64,000 bases of DNA from Brevibacillus reuszeri (GTDB taxonomy: Bacteria; Bacillota; Bacilli; Brevibacillales; Brevibacillaceae): NCBI RefSeq assembly GCF_002897295.1, contig NZ_BEXF01000001.1, positions 1-64,000 of the forward strand, written 5' to 3'. Each line of letters starts with the position of its first letter. The stretch's first letter is position 1. The notes under the pieces were generated by a model. The model saw only the letters and a list, made by a program, of their open reading frames with translations, did not search any database and was not told the origin of the DNA. The position numbers were made by a program, and so were the translations under genes. This document shows positions 34,330-42,651 of the stretch, one piece after another.

Positions 34330-35544
34330 ATGAAAAAGAACCACAAAGCAAAATGGTTATTCCCGTTTGCACTCGCTTCTTTTGTTCTGCTGAGTGCATG
34401 TGGAGGGGGCGCAAAGCCTGCTTCTGAGGCGGCGCCTGCAGCTGGAGGACAATCGGCGCAGACAGAGAGCGCGAGCAAAGACCCAATTCGCGTGGGAGCG
34501 ATCTTTTCCATGACGGGTCCGAATAGCCCACTCGGCGTTCCTGAAAAACAAGCAGTAGAATTGTTGGTCAAAGAGCTCAATGGTGCTGGCGGAGTAGATG
34601 GTCATCCGATCGAGGTTATTTTTGAAGATGACAAATCGGACAACACAGAAGCCGTAAAAGCGATCAAAAAGCTCGTATCCAAAGAAAAGGTAGTAGCGGT
34701 ACTGGGCTCATCAGGTAGCGGTCCATCCCTCGGTATGGCGGAATTTGCCGCAGCAGAAAAGCTGCCTCTCATTTCCATGGCTGCTGCTGACCAAATCACC
34801 AATCCGGTTCGTGCTGGTATTTTCAAAACACCACATACAGATGCACATGGAACCAAACGCATCTTTACCTATTTAAAAGAAAAGGGAATCACCAAAATCG
34901 CAACGCTCAATGACAGCAACCCATACGGCAGCGGCTGGACACAGCAATTGCAAAAGTACGCTCCTGAGTACGGAATCACGATCGTAGCCGAAGAAAAATA
35001 TGGCACAAAAGATCCTTCGATGAGCTCCCAATTGACGAAAATCAAGGGAATGGATGCACAAGCGCTGATCGTAGCTGGAACCAATCCGGGACCTGCAACG
35101 ATTGTAAAGGAAGCCAAGCAATTGAATCTGTCCATTCCGATTATCTCAAGCCACGGTTCTGCTAACAGCAAGTTCCTGGAGCTGGTAGGCGACGCAGGAA
35201 ACGGTGTATTGATGGTAGCAGGCAAGCTGCTCGTTCCTGACCAAGTAGACGCTAACGATCCACAGTCTGCCATTATCAAAAAGTTCGTAGATGGCTACCA
35301 AGCTGCTTACAAGTCTGAGCCAGACGGCTTTGCTGGGTATGGCTACGACGGCTTGAACCTTTTGGTAGAAGGTCTGAAGCAGGCTGGCGGAGATGCTTCC
35401 AAGCTAGGCGAGGTATTGGAAAAAGTAAATTATGTAGGGGTAACAGGGGAGTTCAAGTTCTCGGCGGAAGACCATAATGGCCTTACGGAAGACAGCATGA
35501 TCATGGTTGAAGTGAAGGACGGCAAATTCCAGATCCTGAAATAA
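34330..35544 (+). CDS. Liv-type substrate-binding lipoprotein, 404 aa
   Basis: Lipoprotein signal with lipobox LLSAC near residue 24, a Gly/Ala/Ser-rich linker, then a type I periplasmic-binding fold of the LivJ/K family (IRVGAIFSMTGPNSPLGVPE, GGVDGHPIEVIFEDDKSDNT, AVLGSSGSGPSLGMAEFA, GFAGYGYDGLNLLVEGL). It is tethered outside the membrane and sets substrate specificity of the importer. By context the ligand is likely phenylacetate or a related aromatic acid. Last gene of the importer; the chemoreceptor follows after 92 bases with no strong terminator visible. Confidence 0.9.
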   Translation: MKKNHKAKWLFPFALASFVLLSACGGGAKPASEAAPAAGGQSAQTESASKDPIRVGAIFSMTGPNSPLGVPEKQAVELLVKELNGAGGVDGHPIEVIFEDDKSDNTEAVKAIKKLVSKEKVVAVLGSSGSGPSLGMAEFAAAEKLPLISMAAADQITNPVRAGIFKTPHTDAHGTKRIFTYLKEKGITKIATLNDSNPYGSGWTQQLQKYAPEYGITIVAEEKYGTKDPSMSSQLTKIKGMDAQALIVAGTNPGPATIVKEAKQLNLSIPIISSHGSANSKFLELVGDAGNGVLMVAGKLLVPDQVDANDPQSAIIKKFVDGYQAAYKSEPDGFAGYGYDGLNLLVEGLKQAGGDASKLGEVLEKVNYVGVTGEFKFSAEDHNGLTEDSMIMVEVKDGKFQILK

Positions 35545-35636
35545 CGAAAAACCGTATGCTACGAAAAAATGGCTGTTCTTTCCGCAAGGGGCGGGGGGAA
35601 TAGCCGTTTTCGTCAGGACGTCAGGAGGTAGAGTAC

Positions 35637-36464
35637 ATGTCTCAAATGCTAAATAGCTTACTGATGGTTGCTCCCATTTTGCAAAAAGCATTTCTACTTG
35701 ATTGTATGGTGGGCGTCACGGACAGAGAAAAGTTTCTGGCTTATTATCCGACGAAAGGCTTGAACCTCGGGATCAAAGTAGGGGACAAGCTGCGTGAGGG
35801 CAGTATCAACGCCATGGCGATTGCCGAGAAACGGCGGGTGGTCAAAAAGATTCCCAAAGAGGTGTTTGGTATTCCTTACATAGCAGTAGGCTTTCCTATC
35901 ATTGAGCATGGTCAGGTAGTAGGATGTTTGGCAACCGGTGTCACTACCGACCAGGAGGAGCGCTTGCGTAGACTTGCGGGTGAGCTGAACGAGGCATTTG
36001 AGAATATTGCGATGCATACGGAGAGCCTGGCAAAAGAGGCAGACGATTTGGCTGGGGCCAGCTACACGCTCTCGGATGCAGCGGCAAAGATGAAGCTAAA
36101 AATTGCCGAGACCTCACAGATTAGCCAGCTCATTCGCGATATTTCCACTCGGTCCAACGTGCTTGGATTAAATGCGGTTCTGGAAGCGGCGCGCGCAGGT
36201 TCAGCAGGACGAGGCTTTTCTGTTGTAGCAGAAGAAATCCGGCAGCTGTCTCAGACCACCTCAACGTCAGCAAAAGATATCTTTCGCATTCTGGATGAAA
36301 TGAATGATTTGGTAGGACTCGTATCGAGTGAAATGGAGAAAACGACCGCACATAGCCTACAGCAATCAACCCGCATCCAAGAGCTCGACGCAGTCATGCA
36401 GCAGCTGCGCCATATGTCAGAACAGCTAAGAAAAGCAGCAGTATCAACAGATCGTTCAGAATGA
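35637..36464 (+). CDS. soluble chemoreceptor (YfmS-like), 275 aa
   Basis: No membrane helix. Residues ~1-120 form a single sensor domain of PAS/Cache-like pattern ([38 protein letters not shown]). Residues ~125-265 are a short chemoreceptor signalling helix bundle with the tip [20 protein letters not shown] and [20 protein letters not shown]. The size and layout match YfmS-like soluble chemoreceptors. Its place between the importer and paaABCD suggests it senses an intracellular product of aromatic uptake, for instance phenylacetyl-CoA or metabolic state. AGGAGG precedes the ATG. Confidence 0.88.
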   Translation: MSQMLNSLLMVAPILQKAFLLDCMVGVTDREKFLAYYPTKGLNLGIKVGDKLREGSINAMAIAEKRRVVKKIPKEVFGIPYIAVGFPIIEHGQVVGCLATGVTTDQEERLRRLAGELNEAFENIAMHTESLAKEADDLAGASYTLSDAAAKMKLKIAETSQISQLIRDISTRSNVLGLNAVLEAARAGSAGRGFSVVAEEIRQLSQTTSTSAKDIFRILDEMNDLVGLVSSEMEKTTAHSLQQSTRIQELDAVMQQLRHMSEQLRKAAVSTDRSE

Positions 36465-36469
36465 ATGTT

Positions 36470-36497
36470 TTGAAAATGATGCCTATTGCGATAATGT
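36470..36497 (+). promoter_or_regulatory. sigmaA-like promoter of paaABCD
   Basis: TTGAAA (36470-36475), 16 bases, TAATGT (36492-36497). About 80 bases before paaA. Confidence 0.5.
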
Positions 36498-36507
36498 ATG
36501 ACGTTAT
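36498..36507 (+). promoter_or_regulatory. candidate PaaX operator before paaA
   Basis: ATGACGTTAT follows the -10 box directly. It is a near-palindrome shared, with one or two changes, by the promoters at 20384 and 29761. A second related stretch (GCGTTATAAAAACGTAGC, 36518-36535) lies downstream. Confidence 0.5.
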
Positions 36508-36578
36508 GTTATTATTGCGTTATAAAAACGTAGCATAAATTATGCGTAATGAATTCGGTTACAAGGAGGGCTTGCTCC

Positions 36579-37547
36579 ATGCAAACACAGATCGAGCGTT
36601 TCGATATGACGGAAAATGAAAAAATGGAAGCGTTTTTAGCTCGAATCGACCGCGGTGAAAAAATAGAAGCGGACGACTGGATGCCAGACGATTACCGCAA
36701 TCAGCTTATCAAACTCATTTCCATGCACGGGATGAGCGAAATCATGGGTGCTTTGCCCGAAAAGGAATGGGTGCCAAAAGCTCCGACCTTGCGCCGCAAG
36801 CTGGCGATCATGGCAAAGGTTCAGGACGAAATGGGGCACGGTCAGCTTTTGCTGCGCGTAGCAGAAGACCTCATCGCTCCATTGGGTAAGACACGGGAAG
36901 ATTTGATGCAGGATTTGTTTACGGGTCGGCTTAAATTCCACAACGTATTTCACATGGAGGCACCGACCTGGGCGGACGCGGGTGTTATCGGATGGTTAGT
37001 AGATGGAGCGGCTATCATCACGCAGTCCATGTCGCTTGATACGTCGTACGCGCCATATGCTCGGGCGTTGCATCGGATTTGTGCAGAGGAGAAATTCCAC
37101 GCGCAGCACGGGGAGAGCATCGTACTGGAGCTGGCAGAAGGCACAGCCGAGCAGCGTCAAATGCTCCAAGAAGCAATCACTCGCTGGTGGCCATCCCTGC
37201 TGATGTTTTTCGGTCCGCCTGAGAACGGCAACATTACGAGTAACCAAGCCTCGAATATGCGCTACAAGATTCGGACACAGACAAATGAAGAGCTGCGCCA
37301 GATCTTTTTGAAAAAGTATTTGCCGCGTATCTTCCACCTCGGCTTCACGGTTCCAGACGATACGATTTATTTCGACGAAGCCGAAGACATATGGGTATAC
37401 CAACAACCGGATTGGGAAGCTTTCAAGCAGATTGTAAAAGGCAACGGACCTCGTTCTGCCCATCGCCTCAATCTGAGAGAAATGTCTTATGAAGAAACCA
37501 AATGGGTGCGCGACGCAATCATGTCGTTCGGCCGCCAAGTAGGGTAG
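36579..37547 (+). CDS. paaA: phenylacetyl-CoA epoxidase subunit A, 322 aa
   Basis: Catalytic diiron subunit of the bacterial multicomponent monooxygenase PaaABC(DE). The ferritin-like helices carry the iron ligand motifs KVQDEMGHGQ (ExxH, near residue 80) and AEEKFHAQHGE (ExxH, near residue 172), with further Glu on the partner helices. It inserts one O atom into the ring of phenylacetyl-CoA. ATG at 36579 behind AAGGAGGG with eight bases spacing; the 10-codon upstream extension is not needed. First gene of paaABCD-ald. Confidence 0.96.
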   Translation: MQTQIERFDMTENEKMEAFLARIDRGEKIEADDWMPDDYRNQLIKLISMHGMSEIMGALPEKEWVPKAPTLRRKLAIMAKVQDEMGHGQLLLRVAEDLIAPLGKTREDLMQDLFTGRLKFHNVFHMEAPTWADAGVIGWLVDGAAIITQSMSLDTSYAPYARALHRICAEEKFHAQHGESIVLELAEGTAEQRQMLQEAITRWWPSLLMFFGPPENGNITSNQASNMRYKIRTQTNEELRQIFLKKYLPRIFHLGFTVPDDTIYFDEAEDIWVYQQPDWEAFKQIVKGNGPRSAHRLNLREMSYEETKWVRDAIMSFGRQVG

Positions 37548-37558
37548 GTGAAATGAAC

Positions 37559-37900
37559 ATGGAAGCGAAAGCAAATGATACCTTTTTCATCTATGAAGTG
37601 TTCAGCCAGAAAAGCGTAAGCGCTTCATTTGTCCACCAATTCAGCTTGCTGGCACCGAATGAAGAGGTAGCTCTCACCATGGCTCGGGAGAATTTTCTGC
37701 GCCGGGAGCCTTGCTTTAACCTGTGGGTGGTGAAGCGGGATAACATCCACGGCTTGCCACCAGAAGAGCGCCCTTTCCTAGAGCGACTGGACAACAAGAG
37801 CTATCGGGAGACAAAAGGCTACGGAGATCTACAAGCCAGATGGCGTCAGCATAAGGAAAAATACGAAGAACAACAAAAGCATGCAGGAAACGGCAGCTAA
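37559..37900 (+). CDS. paaB: phenylacetyl-CoA epoxidase subunit B, 113 aa
   Basis: Small soluble subunit of the epoxidase. The sequence FFIYEVFSQKSVSASFVHQF and ALTMARENFLRREPCFNLWVV is characteristic of PaaB, which bridges PaaAC units into the larger complex. Start taken at ATG 37559 (AGGTGA seven bases upstream); ATG 37553 is also in frame. Eleven bases after paaA. Confidence 0.94.
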   Translation: MEAKANDTFFIYEVFSQKSVSASFVHQFSLLAPNEEVALTMARENFLRREPCFNLWVVKRDNIHGLPPEERPFLERLDNKSYRETKGYGDLQARWRQHKEKYEEQQKHAGNGS

Positions 37901-37917
37901 GGAGGCGGGATAAGATC

Positions 37918-38751
37918 ATGGGCGAAAACGTACGTGTAGAGAACGTAGAACAAGCAAAACAAAACCAGGAATACGCGCAGGCCTTGGCTGATCTGTTGTT
38001 CCAGCTTGCTGACGATGATTTCATTCTTGCGTATCGAGGATCGGAATGGCTCGGCCTCGCTCCGCATATTGAAGAAGATGTAGCTTTTTCATCCATGTCG
38101 CAGGACATGATGGGGCACGCTGTGATGCACTATCAGATGCTGGAGGATCTGGGGCTGGGCAAAGCAGATGATCTCGCACAGCTGCGAGAAGCGGGGGCTT
38201 TTCGCAATGCGATTTTGGTAGAGCGTAAAAACGGTGCAGGCGAGTACAATGACAATCCACACTACGATTGGGCATATGCTATTGTCCGCAGCTACGTATA
38301 TGGCTTGTACAAGCAAGTGAGACTGGAATCATTGCTCCAATCGTCGTACGCACCGCTTGCTCTGATTAGTCGCAAAATGCTGACAGAGCACCGCTATCAC
38401 CTGATGCACTGGCAGGTATGGCTAAAACAGCTGGCGAATAGTACGAAAGAGGCGCGCCAAAAACTGGAAGCGGCCATTTCCAAGGTATGGGAAGATGCGG
38501 GAGAGCTTAGCAGCCTCGGTCAAAATGCAGAGAATATCGTTCGCTTTGGTCTGATTGCAGGCGAAGAGCTGCTGAGACAAAGATGGCTGGCAAATACCAA
38601 AGACATTTTCCATAAAGCAGGTCTAAGCTGGCCTGGAGAGCCTGGCGTGCCAACAGAGCGCGGACGTTTGGGCGAGCATACTGCTGATCTGAAGCAGGCT
38701 TTGGCAACCTTGTCTGAGGTATACCGTTTGGACCCAGTAGCGAAATGGTAA
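37918..38751 (+). CDS. paaC: phenylacetyl-CoA epoxidase subunit C, 277 aa
   Basis: Structural ferritin-like partner of PaaA: LADDDFILAYRGSEWLGLAP, then DMMGHAVMHYQML, NDNPHYDWAYAIVRSYVYGLY and TEHRYHLMHWQVWLKQL. PaaC forms the AC heterodimer and has lost a normal metal centre in known family members. Length and all blocks match PaaC. GGAGGCGG precedes the ATG. Confidence 0.95.
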   Translation: MGENVRVENVEQAKQNQEYAQALADLLFQLADDDFILAYRGSEWLGLAPHIEEDVAFSSMSQDMMGHAVMHYQMLEDLGLGKADDLAQLREAGAFRNAILVERKNGAGEYNDNPHYDWAYAIVRSYVYGLYKQVRLESLLQSSYAPLALISRKMLTEHRYHLMHWQVWLKQLANSTKEARQKLEAAISKVWEDAGELSSLGQNAENIVRFGLIAGEELLRQRWLANTKDIFHKAGLSWPGEPGVPTERGRLGEHTADLKQALATLSEVYRLDPVAKW

Positions 38752-38765
38752 AGGGGTGATTCTCT

Positions 38766-39269
38766 ATGACGAACGATAAAACCACGCAGCAGGAATCGCA
38801 GGAAGCGATTTGCTGGGAAATGCTGCAGGATGTAAAAGATCCGGAGATTCCGGTGATCAGCATGGTAGAAATGGGCATGATCCACAAGGTGCGAGTGGAG
38901 TCGGGCGTCGTGGAGGTTGAGGTACTCCCCACTTTTGTCGGCTGTCCGGCACTCGACATCATGAAAAAGAACATCTCGGAAAAGCTGATTGAGGTGGAAG
39001 GCATTTCAGATGTACAGGTTCGTTTCGTATACGATCCGGCTTGGACCTCGGACCGGATTGCCCTGGATGCTCGGGACAAATTGAAAAGCTTTGGCATTGC
39101 GCCACCGCCGCTTGATTTTAAACCGGGTGACTCATGGGATGTGTCCTGTCCTTACTGTGATTCAGTTTACACACAGCTCGAAAACTTGTTTGGCCCAGCA
39201 GCCTGTCGCAGCATTTTGTATTGTCGACACTGCAAAAATCCGTTTGAGGCTCTAAAACCAATCTATTGA
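38766..39269 (+). CDS. paaD: PaaD, epoxidase maturation factor, 167 aa
   Basis: N-terminal MIP18/DUF59-type domain (MLQDVKDPEIPVISMVEMGM, VLPTFVGCPALD with the conserved Cys) followed by a C-terminal zinc-ribbon (CPYCDS ... CRHCKNPF). This two-part layout is typical of PaaD, thought to help assemble metal centres of the epoxidase system. GGGGTGA before the ATG. The next gene in many clusters would be paaE, but here an aldehyde dehydrogenase follows. Confidence 0.93.
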   Translation: MTNDKTTQQESQEAICWEMLQDVKDPEIPVISMVEMGMIHKVRVESGVVEVEVLPTFVGCPALDIMKKNISEKLIEVEGISDVQVRFVYDPAWTSDRIALDARDKLKSFGIAPPPLDFKPGDSWDVSCPYCDSVYTQLENLFGPAACRSILYCRHCKNPFEALKPIY

Positions 39270-39292
39270 AGAGAATGAGAGGAGCGAGTGTC

Positions 39293-40735
39293 ATGGGAGA
39301 GTACAAACAAATGTATATCAATGGGGAATGGGTTGCTGCAGAAAGCGGCGAAACCACTCGTATTACGAACCCGGCAACGGGAGAACTGGTCGGGGAAGTC
39401 TCCTTCGGCGATGGCCGTGATGCCAAAAAAGCAATCGATGCTGCACATGAGGCGTTTGGCAGCTGGTCGCGCCTGACTGCTCGTGAACGCTCCAAATACT
39501 TATACAATCTGTCCGAGCTCGTGAAAAAGAACCGTGATGAGCTGGCAGGACTCATTTCTGCTGAAATGGGAAAACCGCTGGGCGAAGCAAAAGGTGAAGT
39601 GCTTGGCGCAGCAGACAACTTTGTCTGGTACGCGGAGGAAGCAAAGCGCGTATACGGCGAAACCATTCCATCCTCTGTACCAAACAAAAGAATCATGGTT
39701 CTGCGTCAGCCAGTGGGGGTAGTCGGAGCGATTACGCCATGGAATTTCCCTGTGAACATGGTTGCACGCAAAATTGCTCCAGCTTTGGCTGCGGGCTGCA
39801 CCGTCGTTCTAAAGCCAGCGGAAAGCACACCATTGTCTGCGGTTCGTCTATTTGAGCTGATCGAGCAAGCTGGTTTCCCGAAAGGCGTAGTCAACCTCGT
39901 TGTCGGTAAGCCAGAGTCGATCGGCCAGGAGTTTATTGATAATCCGAAGCTTAGCAAAATTGGATTTACTGGTTCTACGCGCGTAGGTAAGCTCCTGATG
40001 GAGGGAGCGGCTAAGCAAGTAAAACGCGTTAGTATGGAGCTGGGCGGTCATGCACCGTTTATCGTGTTTGCAGACGCAGATTTAGACGCTGCTGTAAAAG
40101 GTCTGTTTGAAAGCAAATTCCGCAACTCCGGTCAAATGTGCATTTGCACGAACCGCCTCTATGTTCACGAGGAAGTAGCAGATGCCTTCACAGAGAAACT
40201 GGTAGAGCGTCTGAAGCGAGCAAAAGTGGGGGACGGTCGCCAAAAGGAAACCGAAATCGGTCCATTGGTAAACGAACGCGCCCTGAGCAAGGTGCTGGAG
40301 CATATTGAGGATGCAAAAGGTAAAGGCGGTCAGGTTGTCTTTGGCGGAAACCGCTTAACAGAAGGCGAATACGCAAACGGATTCTATTGCGAGCCAACTC
40401 TGATTGCAGGTGTAACGGAAGAAATGAAGATTTCTGTTGAAGAAACCTTTGGACCAGTCGTTCCAATGGTGCGCTTCACAGACGAGGCAGAGGTAGTGAA
40501 GCAAGCGAACAACACACGCTACGGCCTGGCTGCTTATGTATACACAAGAGACAACCAACGCTGCTTCCGCATGGCTGAAGAACTGGAATACGGCATCGTC
40601 GGTATCAACGACGGCTCCCCAACCCAAACACAAGCACCATTCGGCGGCTTCAAAGAAAGCGGAATCGGCCGTGAAGGTGGCCACTTCGGTATGGATGAGT
40701 ATTTGGAAACCAAGTTCGTTTCTTTTGGGGTATAA
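39293..40735 (+). CDS. NAD(P)-dependent aldehyde dehydrogenase (SSADH-like), 480 aa
   Basis: Complete aldehyde dehydrogenase: TPWNFPVNMVARKIAPALAA, KPAESTPLSA, FTGSTRVGKLL, catalytic Glu in SMELGGHAPFIV, catalytic Cys in NSGQMCICTNR, and EETFGPVVPM. It resembles succinate-semialdehyde dehydrogenase, not the PaaZ fusion (no MaoC hydratase domain). In this operon it is the best candidate to oxidise the semialdehyde that ring opening yields, 3-oxo-5,6-dehydrosuberyl-CoA semialdehyde. Start ATG 39293 behind AGAGGAG; the longer frame from 39266 overlaps paaD and lacks a site. Last gene of the island. Confidence 0.9.
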   Translation: MGEYKQMYINGEWVAAESGETTRITNPATGELVGEVSFGDGRDAKKAIDAAHEAFGSWSRLTARERSKYLYNLSELVKKNRDELAGLISAEMGKPLGEAKGEVLGAADNFVWYAEEAKRVYGETIPSSVPNKRIMVLRQPVGVVGAITPWNFPVNMVARKIAPALAAGCTVVLKPAESTPLSAVRLFELIEQAGFPKGVVNLVVGKPESIGQEFIDNPKLSKIGFTGSTRVGKLLMEGAAKQVKRVSMELGGHAPFIVFADADLDAAVKGLFESKFRNSGQMCICTNRLYVHEEVADAFTEKLVERLKRAKVGDGRQKETEIGPLVNERALSKVLEHIEDAKGKGGQVVFGGNRLTEGEYANGFYCEPTLIAGVTEEMKISVEETFGPVVPMVRFTDEAEVVKQANNTRYGLAAYVYTRDNQRCFRMAEELEYGIVGINDGSPTQTQAPFGGFKESGIGREGGHFGMDEYLETKFVSFGV

Positions 40736-40752
40736 CACATATTAAAACGAGG

Positions 40753-40788
40753 AAAAGTCCAGTAAGCGATCTGGACTTTTTCTTTTTC
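40753..40788 (+). terminator. Rho-independent terminator ending the paa island
   Basis: AAAAGTCCAG and CTGGACTTTT form a perfect 10-bp stem, followed by TCTTTTTC. Confidence 0.92.
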
Positions 40789-40822
40789 TTTCCTAGTCCC
40801 CCAAAAAAGAAAGCGAGTGGTA

Positions 40823-41064
40823 GACAAACAGCTGGTGAGAGGAAACCGGAGAAAAAAGCGAGGCTCTTTGGGGCACAACCGAGGCGTAAGGAAAAAAGAG
40901 AAACACGCCTTTAAGCGTCCAACTTTGAAAAGCAACATGAATCGTCCACTTTTGGACGCGGTTTCTCTTTTTTCCTGTAGCCGTCCAGGAATGACCCCCA
41001 TGCAAAGTGGCCCAAGAAGCCGGAGCGTTTTCTCCGGTTTCCTCTCCTCCCCCAACAGCCTGTC
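40823..41064. repeat. long imperfect palindromic intergenic repeat, copy 1
   Basis: A ~240-bp region folds on itself. GAGAGGAAACCGGAGAAAA (from 40838) is matched by the reverse complement of TTTTCTCCGGTTTCCTCTC (to 41046); an inner AGGAAAAAAGAGAAAC pairs with GTTTCTCTTTTTTCCT; and a central GCGTCCAA pairs with TTGGACGC. The block GGGGCACAACCGAGGCG on the left arm recurs in the copy at 46084-46228 (GGTGCGCAACCGAGACG). It holds no convincing gene; long open frames here are chance. It could be a MITE-like repeat or a structured RNA. The rest of 40736-41192 holds only the terminator and a TATAAT near 41141. Confidence 0.7.
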
Positions 41065-41192
41065 AACCTCCGGTTTCCCGCCCCCGTATTTGTCAACACT
41101 TTGTTCATTTTTATCCTCTAAGAATACTGGAAACAACGGTATAATGGAGAATGTAAAGAGGGCACCCTTTTTAGTAGGAAGGGAGGATATTC

Positions 41193-42092
41193 ATGGGAAG
41201 TCAACATCAACATGATTTGTCATCCGGAATAGGGACGGCATCATTTTCGGATTTGTGGAGTCCAGATGTGATGCTTTTTACGCTGATTATAGCCAGTCTG
41301 TATTTTCTGGTGACGGGCCCATGGCATAAGCGATTTGCGAATGCAACTGCGGCCACGAATAAACAAAAATTGCTGTTTGTTTTTGCACTTGTTTTGTTTT
41401 ACGCAGCTCAGGGAAGCCCGATTAGCTATTATGGACATCATTACCTGTTTAGTTTGCACATGCTGCAACAGTCGATCTTATATTTTGCACTGCCTCCCAT
41501 CGTGCTCCTCGCGATGCCAGAGTGGCTCTTGCTAACCATTTTCCGACCTAAGCCTTTAAAAGCTATTTTGAATGCGTTAACACATCCGTTAGTCGCAGCT
41601 CTCTTGTTCAACTCCTTGTTTTCTTTCTACCATATTCCATTCATTTTTGATGCAGCAGCCCTTAATCATCAATGGATGACTGTCTATCACGTGGTTCTTC
41701 TACTTGCAGCGTTTGCTATGTGGTGGCCGATCGTCAGTCCGCTATCAGATCAGAAAAAGCAGCTGGCAGGCTTGAAAAAGCTGGCTTACATTTTTGCAAA
41801 CGGGGTACTGATTACGCCAGCCTGTGCGCTGATTATCTTTGCCGAAGATCCTTTGTATGCCACGTACATGGCTGTTCCGCAAATATTCCCGAGCCTCGAC
41901 ACTTTTAGTGACCAACGTTTGGGCGGCATCATTATGAAGCTGGTGCAGGAACTCGTATATGGATGTGTGCTGGCCTATGTCTTCTATAAATGGTACAAAC
42001 AAGAGAAACAGGATGACCTGCCAATGGATGTTCAGCCATCAGCAGCTGCTCTCTTAATGAAGACACCTGCCACGGACGAGGGCAGAGCATAA
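41193..42092 (+). CDS. ctaG: caa3 oxidase assembly factor CtaG, 299 aa
   Basis: A seven-helix membrane protein of the Bacillus-type CtaG family (not the Cox11 type): SYYGHHYLFSLHMLQQSILYF, FALPPIVLLAMPEWLLLTIF, LFNSLFSFYHIPFIFDAA and QRLGGIIMKLVQELVYG. The His-rich helices may bind copper. It is needed for caa3 activity, probably CuB or CuA assembly. GGGAGG lies before the ATG. It sits 21 kb from ctaF although in Bacillus subtilis the two are adjacent. Confidence 0.93.
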   Translation: MGSQHQHDLSSGIGTASFSDLWSPDVMLFTLIIASLYFLVTGPWHKRFANATAATNKQKLLFVFALVLFYAAQGSPISYYGHHYLFSLHMLQQSILYFALPPIVLLAMPEWLLLTIFRPKPLKAILNALTHPLVAALLFNSLFSFYHIPFIFDAAALNHQWMTVYHVVLLLAAFAMWWPIVSPLSDQKKQLAGLKKLAYIFANGVLITPACALIIFAEDPLYATYMAVPQIFPSLDTFSDQRLGGIIMKLVQELVYGCVLAYVFYKWYKQEKQDDLPMDVQPSAAALLMKTPATDEGRA

Positions 42093-42130
42093 GAAACATA
42101 GACGTAATTACATTGAATGAGGTGTAGGAA

Positions 42131-42589
42131 ATGGCGATTTTGTTGCCTACGATAAGCACTTCGTTTATCGTCATCAGCGGCATTCTTGTTGCTTTTGGCT
42201 GGTATGCGATTGCAAAGAGACAAATTGAAAGACATATGAAGATTATGAAGTGGGCTGCAATCTGTGCGACGATCTTCTTCATCACATATGTTTCTAGAAC
42301 GGCTTTTGTAGGGAACACCCATTTTGGCGGACCTGATAGCTTGAAGCCGATCTATCAAACGTTCTTGATCTTTCACATCATCCTGGCAACGGTTGGTGGC
42401 GTGATGGGATTGGTTACGATCAGACACGCTTACAAAAAGAATTATGCGAAGCATAGAAAAATTGGTCCTTGGACGTCTATCGTCTGGTTTGTCACTGCGA
42501 TTACGGGCGCAACGGTGTATACCTTGTTGTACCTGATCTATCCAGGTGGCGAAACAGCAGGCGTCATTGATGTTATTTTTGGTAGGTAG
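42131..42589 (+). CDS. ctaM: DUF420 oxidase maturation protein CtaM (YozB-like), 152 aa
   Basis: A four-helix membrane protein of the DUF420 family: LPTISTSFIVISGILVAFGW, VSRTAFVGNTHFGGP and TFLIFHIILATVGGVMGLVT with conserved His, and HRKIGPWTSIVWFVTAITGA. The Staphylococcus homologue CtaM is required for heme A oxidase maturation; YozB is the Bacillus subtilis member. Position between ctaG and ctaB supports the same role. GAGGTGTAGGAA before the ATG. Confidence 0.85.
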   Translation: MAILLPTISTSFIVISGILVAFGWYAIAKRQIERHMKIMKWAAICATIFFITYVSRTAFVGNTHFGGPDSLKPIYQTFLIFHIILATVGGVMGLVTIRHAYKKNYAKHRKIGPWTSIVWFVTAITGATVYTLLYLIYPGGETAGVIDVIFGR

Positions 42590-42651
42590 TGAGCTTTTCT
42601 GTCTCTCAAATACGCGCATGCTCAGATAGATCATGACAGGAGGTACAAAAC

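Noticed and set aside
37612..37632. cre-like GTAAGCGCTTCAT inside paaB
   Set aside because: It lies in coding sequence and misses several consensus positions.
39293..40735. Naming the aldehyde dehydrogenase paaZ
   Set aside because: It lacks the C-terminal MaoC-type hydratase domain and resembles succinate-semialdehyde dehydrogenase. Only the role is inferred from context.
40817..41215. 132-codon open frame over the palindromic repeat
   Set aside because: It arises from low-complexity inverted-repeat sequence and overlaps the ctaG start. No family features.
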